64,000 nucleotides of DNA from Capronia americana (taxonomy: Eukaryota; Ascomycota; Eurotiomycetes; Chaetothyriales; Herpotrichiellaceae): the NCBI GenBank assembly GCA_016110215.1, contig JADWQD010000009.1:498093-562092 (forward strand). The letters run 5' to 3'. Below the pieces are notes generated by a model that was not told where the DNA came from, did no database searches, and saw only the letters and a list, made by a program, of their open reading frames with translations. Position numbers and translations under genes: made by a program. Position 1 is the stretch's first letter. Each line of letters begins with the position of its first letter. Positions 11,576 to 23,307 of this stretch are shown piece by piece.

Positions 11576-13852
11576 TTACTCAGGCGCTGGCAGATCTAGG
11601 ATCCCCAATGTAATTGCATCTTGTATCGCCTCCTTCAACCAGTCCTCATCGTTGTCCATCATATCTGGCAGGCCCGAGGATGCAGCATCACCGTTGTAGT
11701 CACCAGGACTAACAACAGCACCCTCACCGTCATCGCCGCCGTCGTAGTTGCTGCTACCGACTCCGACGTGGTCAACCTTCATGATCGCTTCGAGGTGCGC
11801 ACCATCATACGTCACCACCCCCTTCGCGTCCGTGTTCGACTCTTCAATACATGGAACATCTCCAGTGACATCTCCGACGTTGAACTCTCGAAGGATCTCC
11901 TCAAGTGGCATCTCGACAGTGAAGGCAACATCTGTACCAGAGCAACTGAAGCCTGATTGAGACGTACCAAGCGTCTGTTCTCGCAGCAACGTATCTGCCC
12001 ACGCCCCTGACTCCGCTTGTTGTGGCATATCCAGAGGAACAACATCGGTAGGCATCGACGAGTCATATGTGATACCAGAGGTCAGACCAGGCCAAAGAGG
12101 TGTGGAGTTGTTTGACACGTCGTCAACCCGCCAATCATTCATCGCCAGGACATCAGGAACCATCGACGCGCCATCAAGGCCAGCGTTGACTTGTGTGGCA
12201 GATTGACTGGCAGCGGAGGTGGCGGCGGCGGCGACCACGGCTCCTGTATGGTTGGACAAAGCATCAATTGAACTAGTTGCGTTCATGAGAGCTTCACCAT
12301 GTGGCATGATCTCCTTTACAAACTTCACTCGTTTGGGGGATCTTGTCTGCTCATTTGGCTCTTCTCTCGCTCGCTTCGAGCATAGTATCGGTCTGAGAGG
12401 CATGGATCGAGGTAGGGTTGCCGATGAGTTGACATCCGTGAAAGGCAGGTCGGCAAAGAGCTCGTTGGGGCCAGTTTCATCTTCCCGAGCCATCACAGGG
12501 TCGCCATCAGAGGGTCCTTCAGACAAGGGCAATGCGTCTGGTGCTGGAGAAGACCCCTGAGCAACGTCTCCATTCCAGGACAGGATGTGGTCGACCACGC
12601 CGTGCACAAGACCCTCGGGCGGCAATGTCCTAATAACCTCTTCCAATCTAGCGAGTCTGGCTGCATGAGCTGCAAGGACATACTCGACGGCCGACTCCCG
12701 AGCTAACGCCACGTGTTGGTCGACGTTAGGGCCAGCAACCGGAGAAGAACTGAGCATATCCACGACTCCCGCCGCCACCATGTCGTTGATGGCGCCGTTG
12801 AAGGCTGGACAATCGTCGATGTATTGGAAGCTGAAGAACGTCTCGGTCGATGTGTTGGACGGCCAATTGGTCATCTGCAAGATGAGGCGGTTTCGTCGCC
12901 GGCTATCACTCACACCATGCAAGGCATCGGCATCAATGATCTCCTCCGCACAGAGGCGCTGTCGACCCCACTGTGTTGCCATGGTTTTAGTCAACTTGTC
13001 CAGTTCGTCCGGGGATCCCCAGAGGCTGAACTCCTTCCCATTGAGAGTCACAGTCTTCTCAGCTGCCGCAGCAGTCGAAGCTCGCCCCTTGCATGCTCTG
13101 TGTTGGCGATGGGGGAAGCTTCGAATGAGCGGAGCGTTCTCATTGTGGAACTTGCCCTGCAGTTTGGACCCGCCGTAGTACTCCCCTCCGTTCACCAAGC
13201 ACCCTCGAATCTTGGGCCCCAGGCACAAGGCAGTTACTTGTTCTTCGGACATACCGTTCATGTGTGCGGTAAGCCTCTTCATCAAGAAGTTGGAACGATT
13301 GCCGAAGGACTTGGTGCGCGAGGTACCGCCGGCCCTAAACTCCAGGATCGCTTCGTCGCTCAGGTGCGTATAGATGTCGGTAGCTGTCCAGCGCCACTGG
13401 ATGAAGGCGTTGAGGTAACTGCCGCGAATGTGGTTGGGGTATTTGATGCAGATTTCTTCGATCGTTGCTTCTGCAGGGATAGGGTCATCGAAAGGAGGGA
13501 AGGAAGGCAACTGGCGGTATACCTTAGGTTCGCCGTCACGCCGTTTCTCATACGCGTGGGGTCTTGCCCGGGATACCGTCGGTGAAGAGACGGCTGCGGA
13601 GTTTGGGAATGACAGCGCGGAGTGACCTTGGTGCGCGGCTCCAGATGTTGCACTTGGTTGATCCGCAGGCCGGATATCGGTGTGTTGAGGCACAGCTTCA
13701 TCAGCCTTGGCTGAGGTATGTTGGGGGAGATGGTTCTGATCGTTGACCTTGGTTGAGGTGTTGGAAAGAAGAAATTGTTGGTACTCGGCCCCAGACTGAA
13801 CACCGTCCAACGCCTGCCAAGGATTGTCCCTGCTCTTCGATCGGGGTGCCAT
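11576..13852 (-). CDS. Module-family protein B (large, NLS-bearing)
   Basis: Unrecognised protein of 758 aa, a single exon from the ATG at 13852. The N-terminus is low complexity. The family module sits at about 128-218, opening P-I-P-A-E and containing ICIKYPNHIRGSYLNAFIQ, then RWTATDIY, a variable loop, FLMKRL and a closing KIRG. A middle region (about 280-420) contains helical stretches such as AAHAARLARLEEVIRTL. A bipartite basic stretch, SKRAREEPNEQTRSPKRVKF at about 492-511, looks like a nuclear localisation signal. The C-terminal 250 residues are acidic and Ser/Gly-rich, ending DNDEDWLKEAIQDAITLGIL. A nuclear regulatory role is possible but inferred only from NLS plus acidic tail. Confidence 0.82.
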   Translation of the reverse strand: MAPRSKSRDNPWQALDGVQSGAEYQQFLLSNTSTKVNDQNHLPQHTSAKADEAVPQHTDIRPADQPSATSGAAHQGHSALSFPNSAAVSSPTVSRARPHAYEKRRDGEPKVYRQLPSFPPFDDPIPAEATIEEICIKYPNHIRGSYLNAFIQWRWTATDIYTHLSDEAILEFRAGGTSRTKSFGNRSNFLMKRLTAHMNGMSEEQVTALCLGPKIRGCLVNGGEYYGGSKLQGKFHNENAPLIRSFPHRQHRACKGRASTAAAAEKTVTLNGKEFSLWGSPDELDKLTKTMATQWGRQRLCAEEIIDADALHGVSDSRRRNRLILQMTNWPSNTSTETFFSFQYIDDCPAFNGAINDMVAAGVVDMLSSSPVAGPNVDQHVALARESAVEYVLAAHAARLARLEEVIRTLPPEGLVHGVVDHILSWNGDVAQGSSPAPDALPLSEGPSDGDPVMAREDETGPNELFADLPFTDVNSSATLPRSMPLRPILCSKRAREEPNEQTRSPKRVKFVKEIMPHGEALMNATSSIDALSNHTGAVVAAAATSAASQSATQVNAGLDGASMVPDVLAMNDWRVDDVSNNSTPLWPGLTSGITYDSSMPTDVVPLDMPQQAESGAWADTLLREQTLGTSQSGFSCSGTDVAFTVEMPLEEILREFNVGDVTGDVPCIEESNTDAKGVVTYDGAHLEAIMKVDHVGVGSSNYDGGDDGEGAVVSPGDYNGDAASSGLPDMMDNDEDWLKEAIQDAITLGILDLPAPE

Positions 13853-15868
13853 CTTGTCTCCTGGTAAGCAGCTCGTCCGACGAACCGAACCTTTGGGCTG
13901 AGGGGCTAAGGTCTCGAGATAGGCGAGTGCGGCAACGTCTTTCTGAACAAGTCGTCGAGGATTGGGGCTATGGAATGCTCGACCCAGGTGAAGTCACAGC
14001 AGTCACTGAGTATGAGGCTTGAGCAGTTGAGGATGTTGGAGAAAATGAAGATCGAGAAAGGAAGGGAAGGCTGGGAAGTTGTTTTGATCCCGGGAGTTGC
14101 AGTGAATGATGAAGGTCAGGACGCACGTGTTGATCGAGGTGACTTCACCTCATCTCGAAACACCACACAACCCAACTGCTTCGACATCCATGTTCTTCTC
14201 AACAAAGAGCACTTGTGCAGGCAAGTGAAAGGAAACTGGCCACTTGAATCATTGCCCTGTGCTTCATACAATCCAGGGGGCGTGCAGAATGCATGCTAAA
14301 GTGAGTTGCTGGCACTGAGAGCTGTGTTTCTTCATGAGATCCAAGCCACGATGCATTGTGTCTATGCCAATGCTTTGAGAGTCGATGTCTCAATGCCACC
14401 ATGTCCGGCAAGACCATGTTACTAAGACCCCCTTGTGTCTCGGCTCCTCAAAGACACCCTCAAGGACCGGACTCATAGTGCCATCACCCATTGTTAACCA
14501 AGAGACAAAGGGGAACAACCCGGAACAAAGCAGAACAAAACGCAATGTTCCTCGACTTCTTTGTGTGCTGCTAAGATCCAGCTGAGCTCGACGACAGCGG
14601 CAGTTCTTCGCACCACTCATCCCCGATACACGGACTTGCAATGTCAAGACTCGACCTCAGCGATCCTTCGAAACTGGCTATTGCAGAAAATGTAGTCTCC
14701 TCTTCCTCTTGCCGCGTCTCAACTCTTATGCCGGTCCTGACTGAATCTCCAATGCCGCTTCTCGCATTGATGTGGTGGATGCTGTATCTGATCAGACTTT
14801 GATGTCAGAATGGCGGCTCCTTCTTTTTTTCGCTTTCTGGCTGCGCTCCCTTGCCTGAGCCTGTCTGTCCTGGGCGGTAAGGGTGAGTCCACTTACACTG
14901 TCCGTGTTGGAACCTTGTTTCTCTCACTCAACCCACACACGAGGAGAAGCAGATACTTTCCGTAATCCCGACAGCTTGCAGCCCCGTCGGAGAGTGCGCT
15001 TGCGGTGAGTGAGAGAAAAGGGTGAGCACTCGTGTTAGCACTGGGTAGACGTGCAATTATGGATGGTTAGCCTGATTAGTTGGTGTCTCTGCACGGCCCA
15101 CGACTCTTGCGGGAGGTAGGCGGAGTAGTGCAAGTAGCTTTAGTCAACGGACTTGAGCTGTTCGTTGTGGAAACAAGCCATTGCACACGGTCAGTCTGAG
15201 CTGGGGAAGGCATTTGGTATCCTGACAGTGCCGAAGGCTCTTCACGTTGTGTAGGAGCAGGACACGAGGTCACTAGGTCGCTCAGGCCTTCCTCGAAGCA
15301 GCTGTGTGAAACAGATCAATGTCTGGCTCTCAAGAGATCAGCTTGAGAGATTCATGGCATTCAGCATGGATCCCCTTCACACCACTGCTCCGCGTTCGAG
15401 TGAAGCCTGAGTGACCTAGATTTGTAGGAGAAAAGAAATCTGAGAGAAAGAATGTCGTCAAGACCTGTACGGATCCGATGAACACGCCGGCTATTACTGA
15501 GCTTCTCTAACTCGGTTGTTCGACTGGTCTCCTTTCAATTGGCACGAATCAAAACTTGAATCTTCAGCGTTAAGGTCGAGAACCGAGTGGAGGAGGACTC
15601 GATTCCCTATGCGTGATGATTTTTTCCACACCCAGCAAACTGAGAGGGATTCACTTCTCTGGTGAGACGAGACTTCCTGTCACTATTATGACTGCCTCTA
15701 ACGCGCCCTCTAACGCGAATCCATTTACTGCCTCCTCGAGCTCTCTCATTTGCATCACTGTTCTCTCATTCTCATCGCACAACCACAGGCTCGAATGAAC
15801 AAGTTGTTTTGATTATATCCCGCGGATTCTTGACCTATCTTGACCTGCTAAGATCCCAAATTCTTGAC
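13853..15868. other. Divergent spacer between module genes B and C
   Basis: Two kilobases without a supported gene. It separates two divergently transcribed family members and so should contain both promoters. Only short, non-conserved reading frames are present. Confidence 0.5.
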
Positions 15869-17626
15869 ATGACGTCGCCACGCCTCTTGCAACGCGAGCT
15901 TGCTATGAATGGTAAGTACCAAGACTTCCGTTCTTTGAGTTGGCGTTTGACCAGCTCCTCAGATCCTCCACGCCCTCAACATCAGCCTGCCCTTGGCCCA
16001 CCCGATGCTGGGCTCGACGGCTTTGGCAGCTTGAAACCCACTGCTGGACCCGACACCGGCAAGGCAGTGAATGAACATACAGATGGCTTTAATGCGTCGT
16101 TAGGTGACCAAAGTCAAGGGAGCGGACATCAATCGCAGGTTCCTCAGCAGCTTGGAATCGTTAACAAAATGGAGGACACCAGCGGCTCTCATGGTAGCGT
16201 CGGAAATATCACCCTCCATCCGCAGATCGCTCCTGCATCTCGACCCTCCTCTCAGTTTGCTCAGTCCGCCATGAACATGCCAACATCTCAACCTGCAAGG
16301 GCTCACAAAAGGCCACCAGAGTCCTCAGCACCAACCCCGCCAACCCTGTCTATTCCCCAGAGAGGCTTTCTCCCGTACAAGGGTATACATGGAGGAGACG
16401 CTATCGGAGGCGGCCAACAACTTCCAACTGAGGCTGGTGGCGTCGTCCAAGATGGGATAACACTTACAAATGATGCCAAAGTTCCGGCCAGCAAGACATC
16501 AGGGTGGGACGAGGGCAAGGTCCTGTCCGGCTTTCCCCACCCGAGCGACAACCTCCCTCCAGAGATGGAATTGAGAGACATCTGCAGACTGTGCCCAAAC
16601 CATCTCAACAAGGAACGCCTCGACCCATTCATCCAATGCGACTGGACCGAGAAAAACATCATCGACGAGATGGACGAAGCCACGGTGCTTAGAATGCAGG
16701 AAGAGATTCCCGGGTGCAAGAATTTCCGTGATACACTGTCCAGACGCCTTCGTGCCCGTCGCCGTAAGCTTGGTCCAGATGGCATTGCAAGGCTTCGTGC
16801 CGCCGAGCCCATACATCCTGCCCACATGCGTGGGAAGAGTAGACAAAGCGGGATGCTCGATCCTGTCAAGTATGCCGCGCGACTGGCGGAGGGACAGCAG
16901 AAGAAACAAGAGAAGACGGCCAAGGTGCCGCAGAAGGCTTGTAATGATGGGATGTCGACCGCCAATCGCGAACACAGCACAGCCCTTGGTTCCATGTCGG
17001 CCTCTCTGCTCCAGCAGCGAGGCCAACCTCCGAACGGACAAATCCTCACCAGCGGTTCGAAGCTCGTCGCCGCCGATGCCGCCACCGCCGCCAACGCTGT
17101 CATTGCTTCGACAGCCACCTACGAGCATGACAGAATGGAACGGGCAATCGGGTTTCTGCAAGCTGTGCCAGACATTAGCGTCTCTTCTGGAGCCAGCGTA
17201 CCGGCAAAAACATCATGTCCTCCTCAGTCCAAGCGAACTCAGCCAGCCGATGATGATGAAGAAGATCTCACAGAGCGCTCAAGGTTGGACATTTCCCTGT
17301 CTCAGAATGCGAAACATGTCGACCAAACTGTGACTCACCCACCTCTCGGGCAACGCCATGGTAGTGAGAACTTCTCACCCTCCCACCTGCAAGAAACCGA
17401 GAAGATGAGCAATACCACAAGCTCAGGTATTCGAAAGTATATCATGCCGGAGACCACGAGAGAACGTCGCAGCCTGAGGAACAGCGTGTCAACCTTGGTC
17501 GAGCGACGTATGTGGAACCGGGCGATGGGTCTCTGGGAGATTGAAGTACTTGACAAGCAGGGAGACGTGGTCGACGAATACTTGGAGAAGCACCATAACG
17601 ATTGTCCTTGTTGCCCACGTCTGTAG
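15869..17626 (+). CDS. Module-family protein C
   Basis: Unrecognised protein of 568 aa from exons 15869-15911 and 15963-17626, with a 51-nt GTAAGT...CTCAG intron. The start MTSPRLLQRELAMND was chosen because it gives an ATG, a short first exon and an in-frame join. The first 200 residues are Pro/Ser/Gln-rich. The module is at about 212-300: P-P-E-M-E-L, ICRLCPNHLNKERLDPFIQ, a D-W-T turn, LSRRLRARRRKLGPDG and a closing I-H-P in place of K-I-R. A Lys/Gln-rich helix follows, then an Ala-rich stretch. The C-terminus is compact and probably folded, with RRMWNRAMGLWEIEVLD and ending in a cysteine-rich CPCCPRL. No enzyme motif recognised. Confidence 0.82.
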   Translation: MTSPRLLQRELAMNGKYQDFRSLSWRLTSSSDPPRPQHQPALGPPDAGLDGFGSLKPTAGPDTGKAVNEHTDGFNASLGDQSQGSGHQSQVPQQLGIVNKMEDTSGSHGSVGNITLHPQIAPASRPSSQFAQSAMNMPTSQPARAHKRPPESSAPTPPTLSIPQRGFLPYKGIHGGDAIGGGQQLPTEAGGVVQDGITLTNDAKVPASKTSGWDEGKVLSGFPHPSDNLPPEMELRDICRLCPNHLNKERLDPFIQCDWTEKNIIDEMDEATVLRMQEEIPGCKNFRDTLSRRLRARRRKLGPDGIARLRAAEPIHPAHMRGKSRQSGMLDPVKYAARLAEGQQKKQEKTAKVPQKACNDGMSTANREHSTALGSMSASLLQQRGQPPNGQILTSGSKLVAADAATAANAVIASTATYEHDRMERAIGFLQAVPDISVSSGASVPAKTSCPPQSKRTQPADDDEEDLTERSRLDISLSQNAKHVDQTVTHPPLGQRHGSENFSPSHLQETEKMSNTTSSGIRKYIMPETTRERRSLRNSVSTLVERRMWNRAMGLWEIEVLDKQGDVVDEYLEKHHNDCPCCPRL

Positions 17627-18735
17627 TTAAGTAGGTGGAATTGCGGGCAGGATCCCCTTCTCGACCGTGGGACAGTTTTCCAGGAGATTGGAGATAGCTC
17701 CGAAAACACGCATATCTTTCAGGTTCATATTTTCCATGTATCGGCATCCTTACTTCTCTTGCTTCGTTCGACCTCGTCGTTTCTTGATGGCTGGGTTCAG
17801 CATCTCGGCTAGAAAGGAGATGCTCTCTATCACGTCTTCTCAGCCCTTCCCCGCTCTCTGAGCTCCCTCACAGACCACTTTCTCAGGCTTTTATCACCGT
17901 TCTCTCAGGCCCAGAGTCGAGGACGGAGAGCTCAGCATTAACGAGCAATTAATCTCCGCCAGCGTCTTAGAGGTTGCGTCTTGCTTCGCCGCACCCCACT
18001 TTCGTATGGATGTACCGTTGCTAGGCAATCGTCAGGTCCCATTCAGGTCAAATCAAGGCAAGTCCTAGAGTGACTAGGGTTTCTACAATGTCTACCAGCC
18101 GTACGAGGTACTTGTGTTCCTTACCATGTACTGGCTTTCCACATAGAAACAGTAGGATAGTTAGCGTCAGTTGCATAAATGCAAAAATCCGGCACGTTAA
18201 AATCCGTCCACCGAGCCCGAGCCCCAGCCAAGCCCGGCGTTCAGGCCTTTCTGTCAACAAATCTTCACCACACCATCGCTACCTGGTATTTCTGCTGCTA
18301 CATCGCCTTCTCGAAAGTTGCTGGGCTGCATTCCTTGAAGGTGCATCTTTGTCGAGTCGAGTCCAGAAAACATCTGGCAGCGAGAATATACGTTGGAATG
18401 AAATATACTGAGTACATACTTAATTTCTAGGGGTGATCTCAGGTTCGATCACTTATTTTGACTTTCATTTCACGATTCGATCACTCATTCTGAACTTCAA
18501 GGTCGACGACACTCCGCGATGGACGCTCCTGTGCGGTGCCTGGTGGCGAGGATGCCGAAGTTTGAACTAACAATCTTTTCATTGACCTCCCGGAGGCATG
18601 GCCACTGCTTCAGATCCTATGTCGACACTGCGATCCACCGAGTGCCCAGGCATTATCCACCTTTTCCTGTCATTTGTGCGCAGGCAGGCTGTGAGATGTC
18701 CTCTCCAACCACTGTACCGGAAGATATCTGACGAC
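17627..18735. other. Convergent spacer between module genes C and D
   Basis: No supported gene. Two copies of a TTCGATCACT(T/C)ATT(T/C)TGA phrase occur near 18444 and 18477. Confidence 0.45.
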
Positions 18736-20042
18736 CTATTCCTCCGACTCTGCCTTCCTCTTCCGTGGATAGCTTCGTGAACGGGCACGAGGGTTGAGAC
18801 CGAGTCCAAGAGGGTCGCTGGCTCCGAAGATCTCATTGCCGTCTGCGTCATTAGGACTCGGCCGTATTTTACTCCTGCCAACCAGCTCTCTAAGCCCGTC
18901 CTCTCCAAGCTGCTTCCACCGCAACGACAGCCGCTTCTGGATAAAGTTGAGTATCTGTTTGGAATTACTCGTCTTGGCCTTCGCCCTGAACTGCGCCTTG
19001 ACCTCGTCGGGGAAGAAGCTGTAAATTTGACTCGGCGTCCAGAAATACTGGATGAATGCGTCGAGCCACTGGCCGCATAGGTGGTTGGGCATTTGTTCAC
19101 AGATATCCTTCAGGGTGAAGTGGGCGGGCACGTCGACGTCCAAGTCGGGGAACCTGTCGAGGTGATATCGGACTGAGGACGCCGTCCTCTCTTCTGCATC
19201 CGATGCAGCGATCATTGGCATCGGGGCCGTGCTTGCGCTGGTTGAGGCTCGCTGGACATCGCTGAGCACCGCCGCTCGGTGCATCGCGATGTGATGGAGA
19301 AGACCTCGAGGTGCATGGATACCTAGGCTGTTGGCCAGCTCAACCAAGAATTGCTCCAGCGTGAGAGTTGGGCGGTTGACCTTCGTGTTCAGCCACTGTT
19401 CAATGGCCTCGCCGACAGAGTATCCATCGCGGTCTCTCGCGTAGAGGTCGAATGGCAGTCTAACCCCGTTGGCATCCGTGTTATCTGCGCCTGCAACATC
19501 TTCCTTGACATCAACGCTGCTATGATATATAGCTGGCCGCGAGGTTGTGCTTGGGGCCGCCTGTGAGAAATGCGGGTATCTTATCTTGCCGGCCCCTTGT
19601 ACCCTTCCCCCTGTTTGACTGATCTCAGGGTCGATGGTATCTGCAAACTCTGGAGCAAACTCCTCTTCAACCATATCCCGGTCAGTCTCAGATTGGTGCC
19701 AGGGTGAGCCACGGTTAATGGAGGGTATTGTCCTTGCTCTCGATTGCCAGACTGGGGTACCCTCGCCGGGATTTGTACGAGCCTGGTTTCCAAGTTCTGT
19801 TTGTTCAATCAGCTTGATGATCATTGAAATGTTGCGCCAAACTTCGCAGTTACCTTGATCATGTGGGGTTTCTGCGAAAATTCCATCAAGAGAGACTGCC
19901 TCGTCTCCATAGTCGTGGGACCGCGGACCTCGAACAATAGGATCTTGGGGTGTCAACTTGTCATCGTGAAGATCGGCTTGAAGTTTTCAGCTTAACGAAC
20001 GGATACAAGGGCTCTCCTTACCATCCTGTGCAGTGCTGGCAT
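18736..20042 (-). CDS. Module-family protein D
   Basis: Unrecognised protein of 413 aa. The main exon (19956-18736) has no ATG at its left limit: the codon at 19956 is TTG. A 7-codon first exon at 20042-20022 (MPALHRM) followed by a GTAAGG...AAG intron joins in frame and supplies the start. The N-half is low complexity and acidic. A helical stretch (about 190-230) contains LTLEQFLVELANSLGI. The module lies at about 283-375 and is the cleanest copy: ICEQMPNHLCGQWLDAFIQ, FWTPSQIY, F-I-Q-K-R-L, LRWKQLGEDGLREL and KIRP. The protein ends in a basic tail, SRSYPRKRKAESEE, that looks like an NLS. The splice site of intron 1 is weak (acceptor GACAAG), so the exact N-terminus is uncertain. Confidence 0.78.
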
Positions 20043-23000
20043 TGCCTTTTTCACAGTATTGAGCAGAAACAGATTGAGATGGCAGGGAGGTGTCTTCACG
20101 AGGATTCTCGGACAGCCAGCCACCTACAAAGAAATCCATCGTGTCCAGAATGAGGGTGAGGATGAAGACGAAGATGCACGCCTGGAGGAGTCCTTACAGA
20201 ACGAAAGCAGTGTGTTTCGCGAGGCACGCTCACACCGTGACCTTACAAGGACTAATCATGCATGGTAAAAATGGCGAAATGGCGAGATAAATATATACAA
20301 CAGGCAGTCGAGAAATTCGAAGTGTTCACTTTGTAAATATATCTCGCTTGGCGACGCACGCGACGCGCTGATACTGGCAGGACTGCCTCGGGAAGAGGAG
20401 TCGTGTTGAGATTCACTTGTGTCGGTGCAAAGTTGTCACACCTCTAGCATCGGGGCAAAACAACTGCCTTCAGTGGAGGTGAAGAATCCCCATTGTGTTT
20501 CAAGAGAAAGGCGTTGAAGCACGCACGCACGCTCACCATTGTCCCTCTGGACGTTCAATACTGCCTCAGTGAGCATATCACTCTTTCGAGGGTCGTACGT
20601 ATCCACACTAGCTACAGACTAAACCCTTTTTACTTGATAAGAAACCAACTGGTTTCTTGTCAACTGGATGTAGGATAGTTTAGTGCAGGACACGGGCAAA
20701 GCGGGGCACGACACCCACATCCCAAGCACTAACGTATGATTTGTGAAGCTACGCCCCAAACGCCACATCCTCGATACGATGCACGGTTTCAATCCACCAC
20801 AAGAAATCCAGCCAGCGTAATTGCTCACTGCCTCTGACGTCGTTGGAGAAGGTGATTGAGAAAACCCAATTGATTGGCCAATATCAGATCGACATGATGT
20901 GCAAGAGTAGGAGAGCAGAGGCCTCACGACGGACTCATCCCGTTCACGTAGGCAAGAACAATCCTCCGCGTCCAGCCCGCTCAAGAAACGTCCTTCAAAA
21001 CGCCCTCGTGGGGTGTATGATCTGTCGACCCGAGTCGATGGCGCCGCACGATCACAGAAGCGTGCCGTCAGAAAACCAAGTCCATTGTCGCAGGTGTGGG
21101 GGTCTTCTGATCAAGGTCGCCGGCCAGGAAAATGGATCGAGCACGCTGATAGCTCCCGCTCGCATGATATGACGGCATAGAATGATCCAAATGATATGCT
21201 TGAAGTTGACATCTGATGAACATTTCGACGACGAAACCGAGTCAGATACCTCACCACCAGAAGAAGAGGCGGCTAGAGACCCAAACCCAACAACGGCATC
21301 GGCGAAGGACATTTCTGATGCGTCCTCTCAAGATATCCAGTGCTCGACTTCTCTTTATTCGCCCAATCCTTCCGCAGGTGAAATGTCTGACCACGCCTCC
21401 GACCTCTCAGATGTATGAGGTGAAATCGACACGGAGGTGGACGGGATAAGCGACAGAGAAGGGAAAGTCTGATGAGTGACGGTTTCCAAAAGAACGGTCC
21501 GACAGTTCTATGATCGTTGGCGTCCGCTATACTACGAACTAGACACTTAGAAGAAATGGTACACGACGCGTCCGAAACTCCACTCTGAAAGCGAGACGAT
21601 CGGGGGGAAGTGGAAGGAATTCACCGGTGGGAGAAGTACGTACATGAACGATGATGTACATTCTGAGGTTCGACGGACCGTGTGAGTGATGGTCTGGTCT
21701 CCTCTGCAAGCCATACCATATGATATCACATCTCACAGAATAAAGCAGATTGACTGTAGTTTATCTTGGTGAACCCACCCAATATAAAGCATAGAACACA
21801 CTGTATTGCTCCCAGGGAAGAGCGGAACAAGGATTCATCATCCATTCATACCACACGGTCCACTCTCCCATCAACTTACCGAAGTATCGATCGAATCACT
21901 TCCTCTAGGATACCGGTCCTTGATCGCAGGATTATAAGTGACCAGTCGAAGCCCTTCTCTCTCTGTATACCATTATCATCCCATACAATTCTAGTCTCTC
22001 TCCCCCAGTGATCTGATCTGACTGACCATGTCCTGCCCACATCTTGACTCTGGCACGCACGCACGCGCCGTGAAGGAAAAATCTATACACGTGCCCAACT
22101 GCCTGAATTACAAATATTACAGTACTGCAGCACTACATTCACCACCCACGCACTCACCCACTCACATGACCAGGCATATGCATATATATGCATATATATT
22201 TAAGCCATCGAATCTCTCCCAACAATTCCGGACAAAGACATCCGCTTCTTGGCCAGGGCTTACCGTGAGCACATTTCCACTCGGTCCTCGGTTTCAGAGT
22301 TAATGGGTCTTCTGGAGGATGGATTGTTTCGTAGACTGTAGACTGTAGATCTCGAGTTCGAATCACAACAACAACAAACAACACCGACGGGAAAAAACCG
22401 CCTTGCAAGAGGAAAAAGGTTTTCGTCTCACCTTCAACCCAGCAGAGTTAATCTGATGGTTTGAGGGCAGAGTTTTTTGCTCGTAGAATTTTTTGTTTTT
22501 TTTTTGGGCTGGCGGTGGGGGTTGAACTTGGACATATATCCTGCTCTTTCTCTCGCTCCCCCCCTCTCAGTCTGTCTGCCTATATATCTTAAGGTGATAC
22601 AACTCGCGCTTAGCTTACACTTATTTCCCCTTCGCACTCACATCCCCCTTCGCATTCGTACACGCGTAAGGGTACCCCCCTGCTGAGGAGAGTGCAGCTT
22701 TCTACGTGATATCCTGACCTTAGCCCAGCAGGTCAGCCGGCGAGTCTCTCCCTATTTCAGTTAGTCAGCTGAATAAGATATCCTGTCGCCAAACCGCTTC
22801 GCCCATGAGGCATCTAGTTTTGGCGGTGCCTTGGTCGTGCACGCCGTGCCGTGCGTGATATTACCTTAGTTGCATTACGCTCTGTAAGATCTGCAGATAT
22901 ATACAACATTATCTATTATTTCCCTGGGTGATTATGGACACGTGTACACGACTGTACTGAGGAAGAGATTGACTCTGGTATATTTTCGGTGTTGCCTTCA

Positions 23001-23307
23001 CGAGGACTTTAGAGGAATGTCAATGTCAGTGTCGATGTCGGCGTCGATGTCAATATTCATTGTGCTCTCTCCTCGGTACTGGTACGGGTTCATCAACTTG
23101 AACTCAAGCGCTGTCGGTAACACCACGTACAGTAGACAGTACGCCTTGAGTGAATTATCACTACTGTGGGTTCTGACTGTGTCCTTCTCCATTCCTTGGT
23201 CTTGCCCTCTCTGGTTGAAGCCGGGGTTTGACCCGATGTCCGGCTAACACATTCCATGAAGTCACCGTTCACAATGAACTCGATATCCCAAACAAAACTC
23301 GGTCGTC
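20043..23307. other. Long spacer between module genes D and E
   Basis: The spacer is 3.3 kb. Apart from a decayed reading frame (separate entry) I see no gene. It contains short low-complexity runs: GCACGC repeats near 20522 and 22063, an alternating TATGCA/TATA tract at about 22176-22200, a T-run near 22490, and a degenerate TCGATGTC repeat at about 23022-23050. Confidence 0.45.
20905..21474 (+). pseudogene. Decayed reading frame (possible relic gene)
   Basis: One frame (about 20905-21180) reads as a basic Ser/Arg-rich protein with SPLKKRPSKRPRGVYDLSTR, ending in TAG at 21178. A second frame, offset by one base, begins at ATG 21182 and reads as an acidic Asp/Glu/Ser-rich segment to TGA at 21416-21418. 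It then continues open beyond that stop with the same acidic composition to about 21474. The composition (NLS-like basic part followed by acidic part) resembles the other island proteins, but the module itself is not seen. A frameshift plus premature stop in a former gene is the simplest reading; chance is not excluded. Confidence 0.3.

Noticed and set aside
22340..22385. tRNA-like T-arm (GAGTTCGAATC)
   Set aside because: The flanking bases do not form a five-pair T-stem, and there is no A-box, D-arm or matching acceptor stem on either strand. No tRNA gene was found in the window.
9015..23307. Transposon origin of the island
   Set aside because: No reverse transcriptase, transposase, terminal inverted repeats or long terminal repeats were seen around the module genes; the duplications found are local tandem ones.
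20043..23307. CRISPR-like or regularly spaced repeats
   Set aside because: Only microsatellite-type tracts occur; no regularly interspaced repeats, and the genome is fungal.
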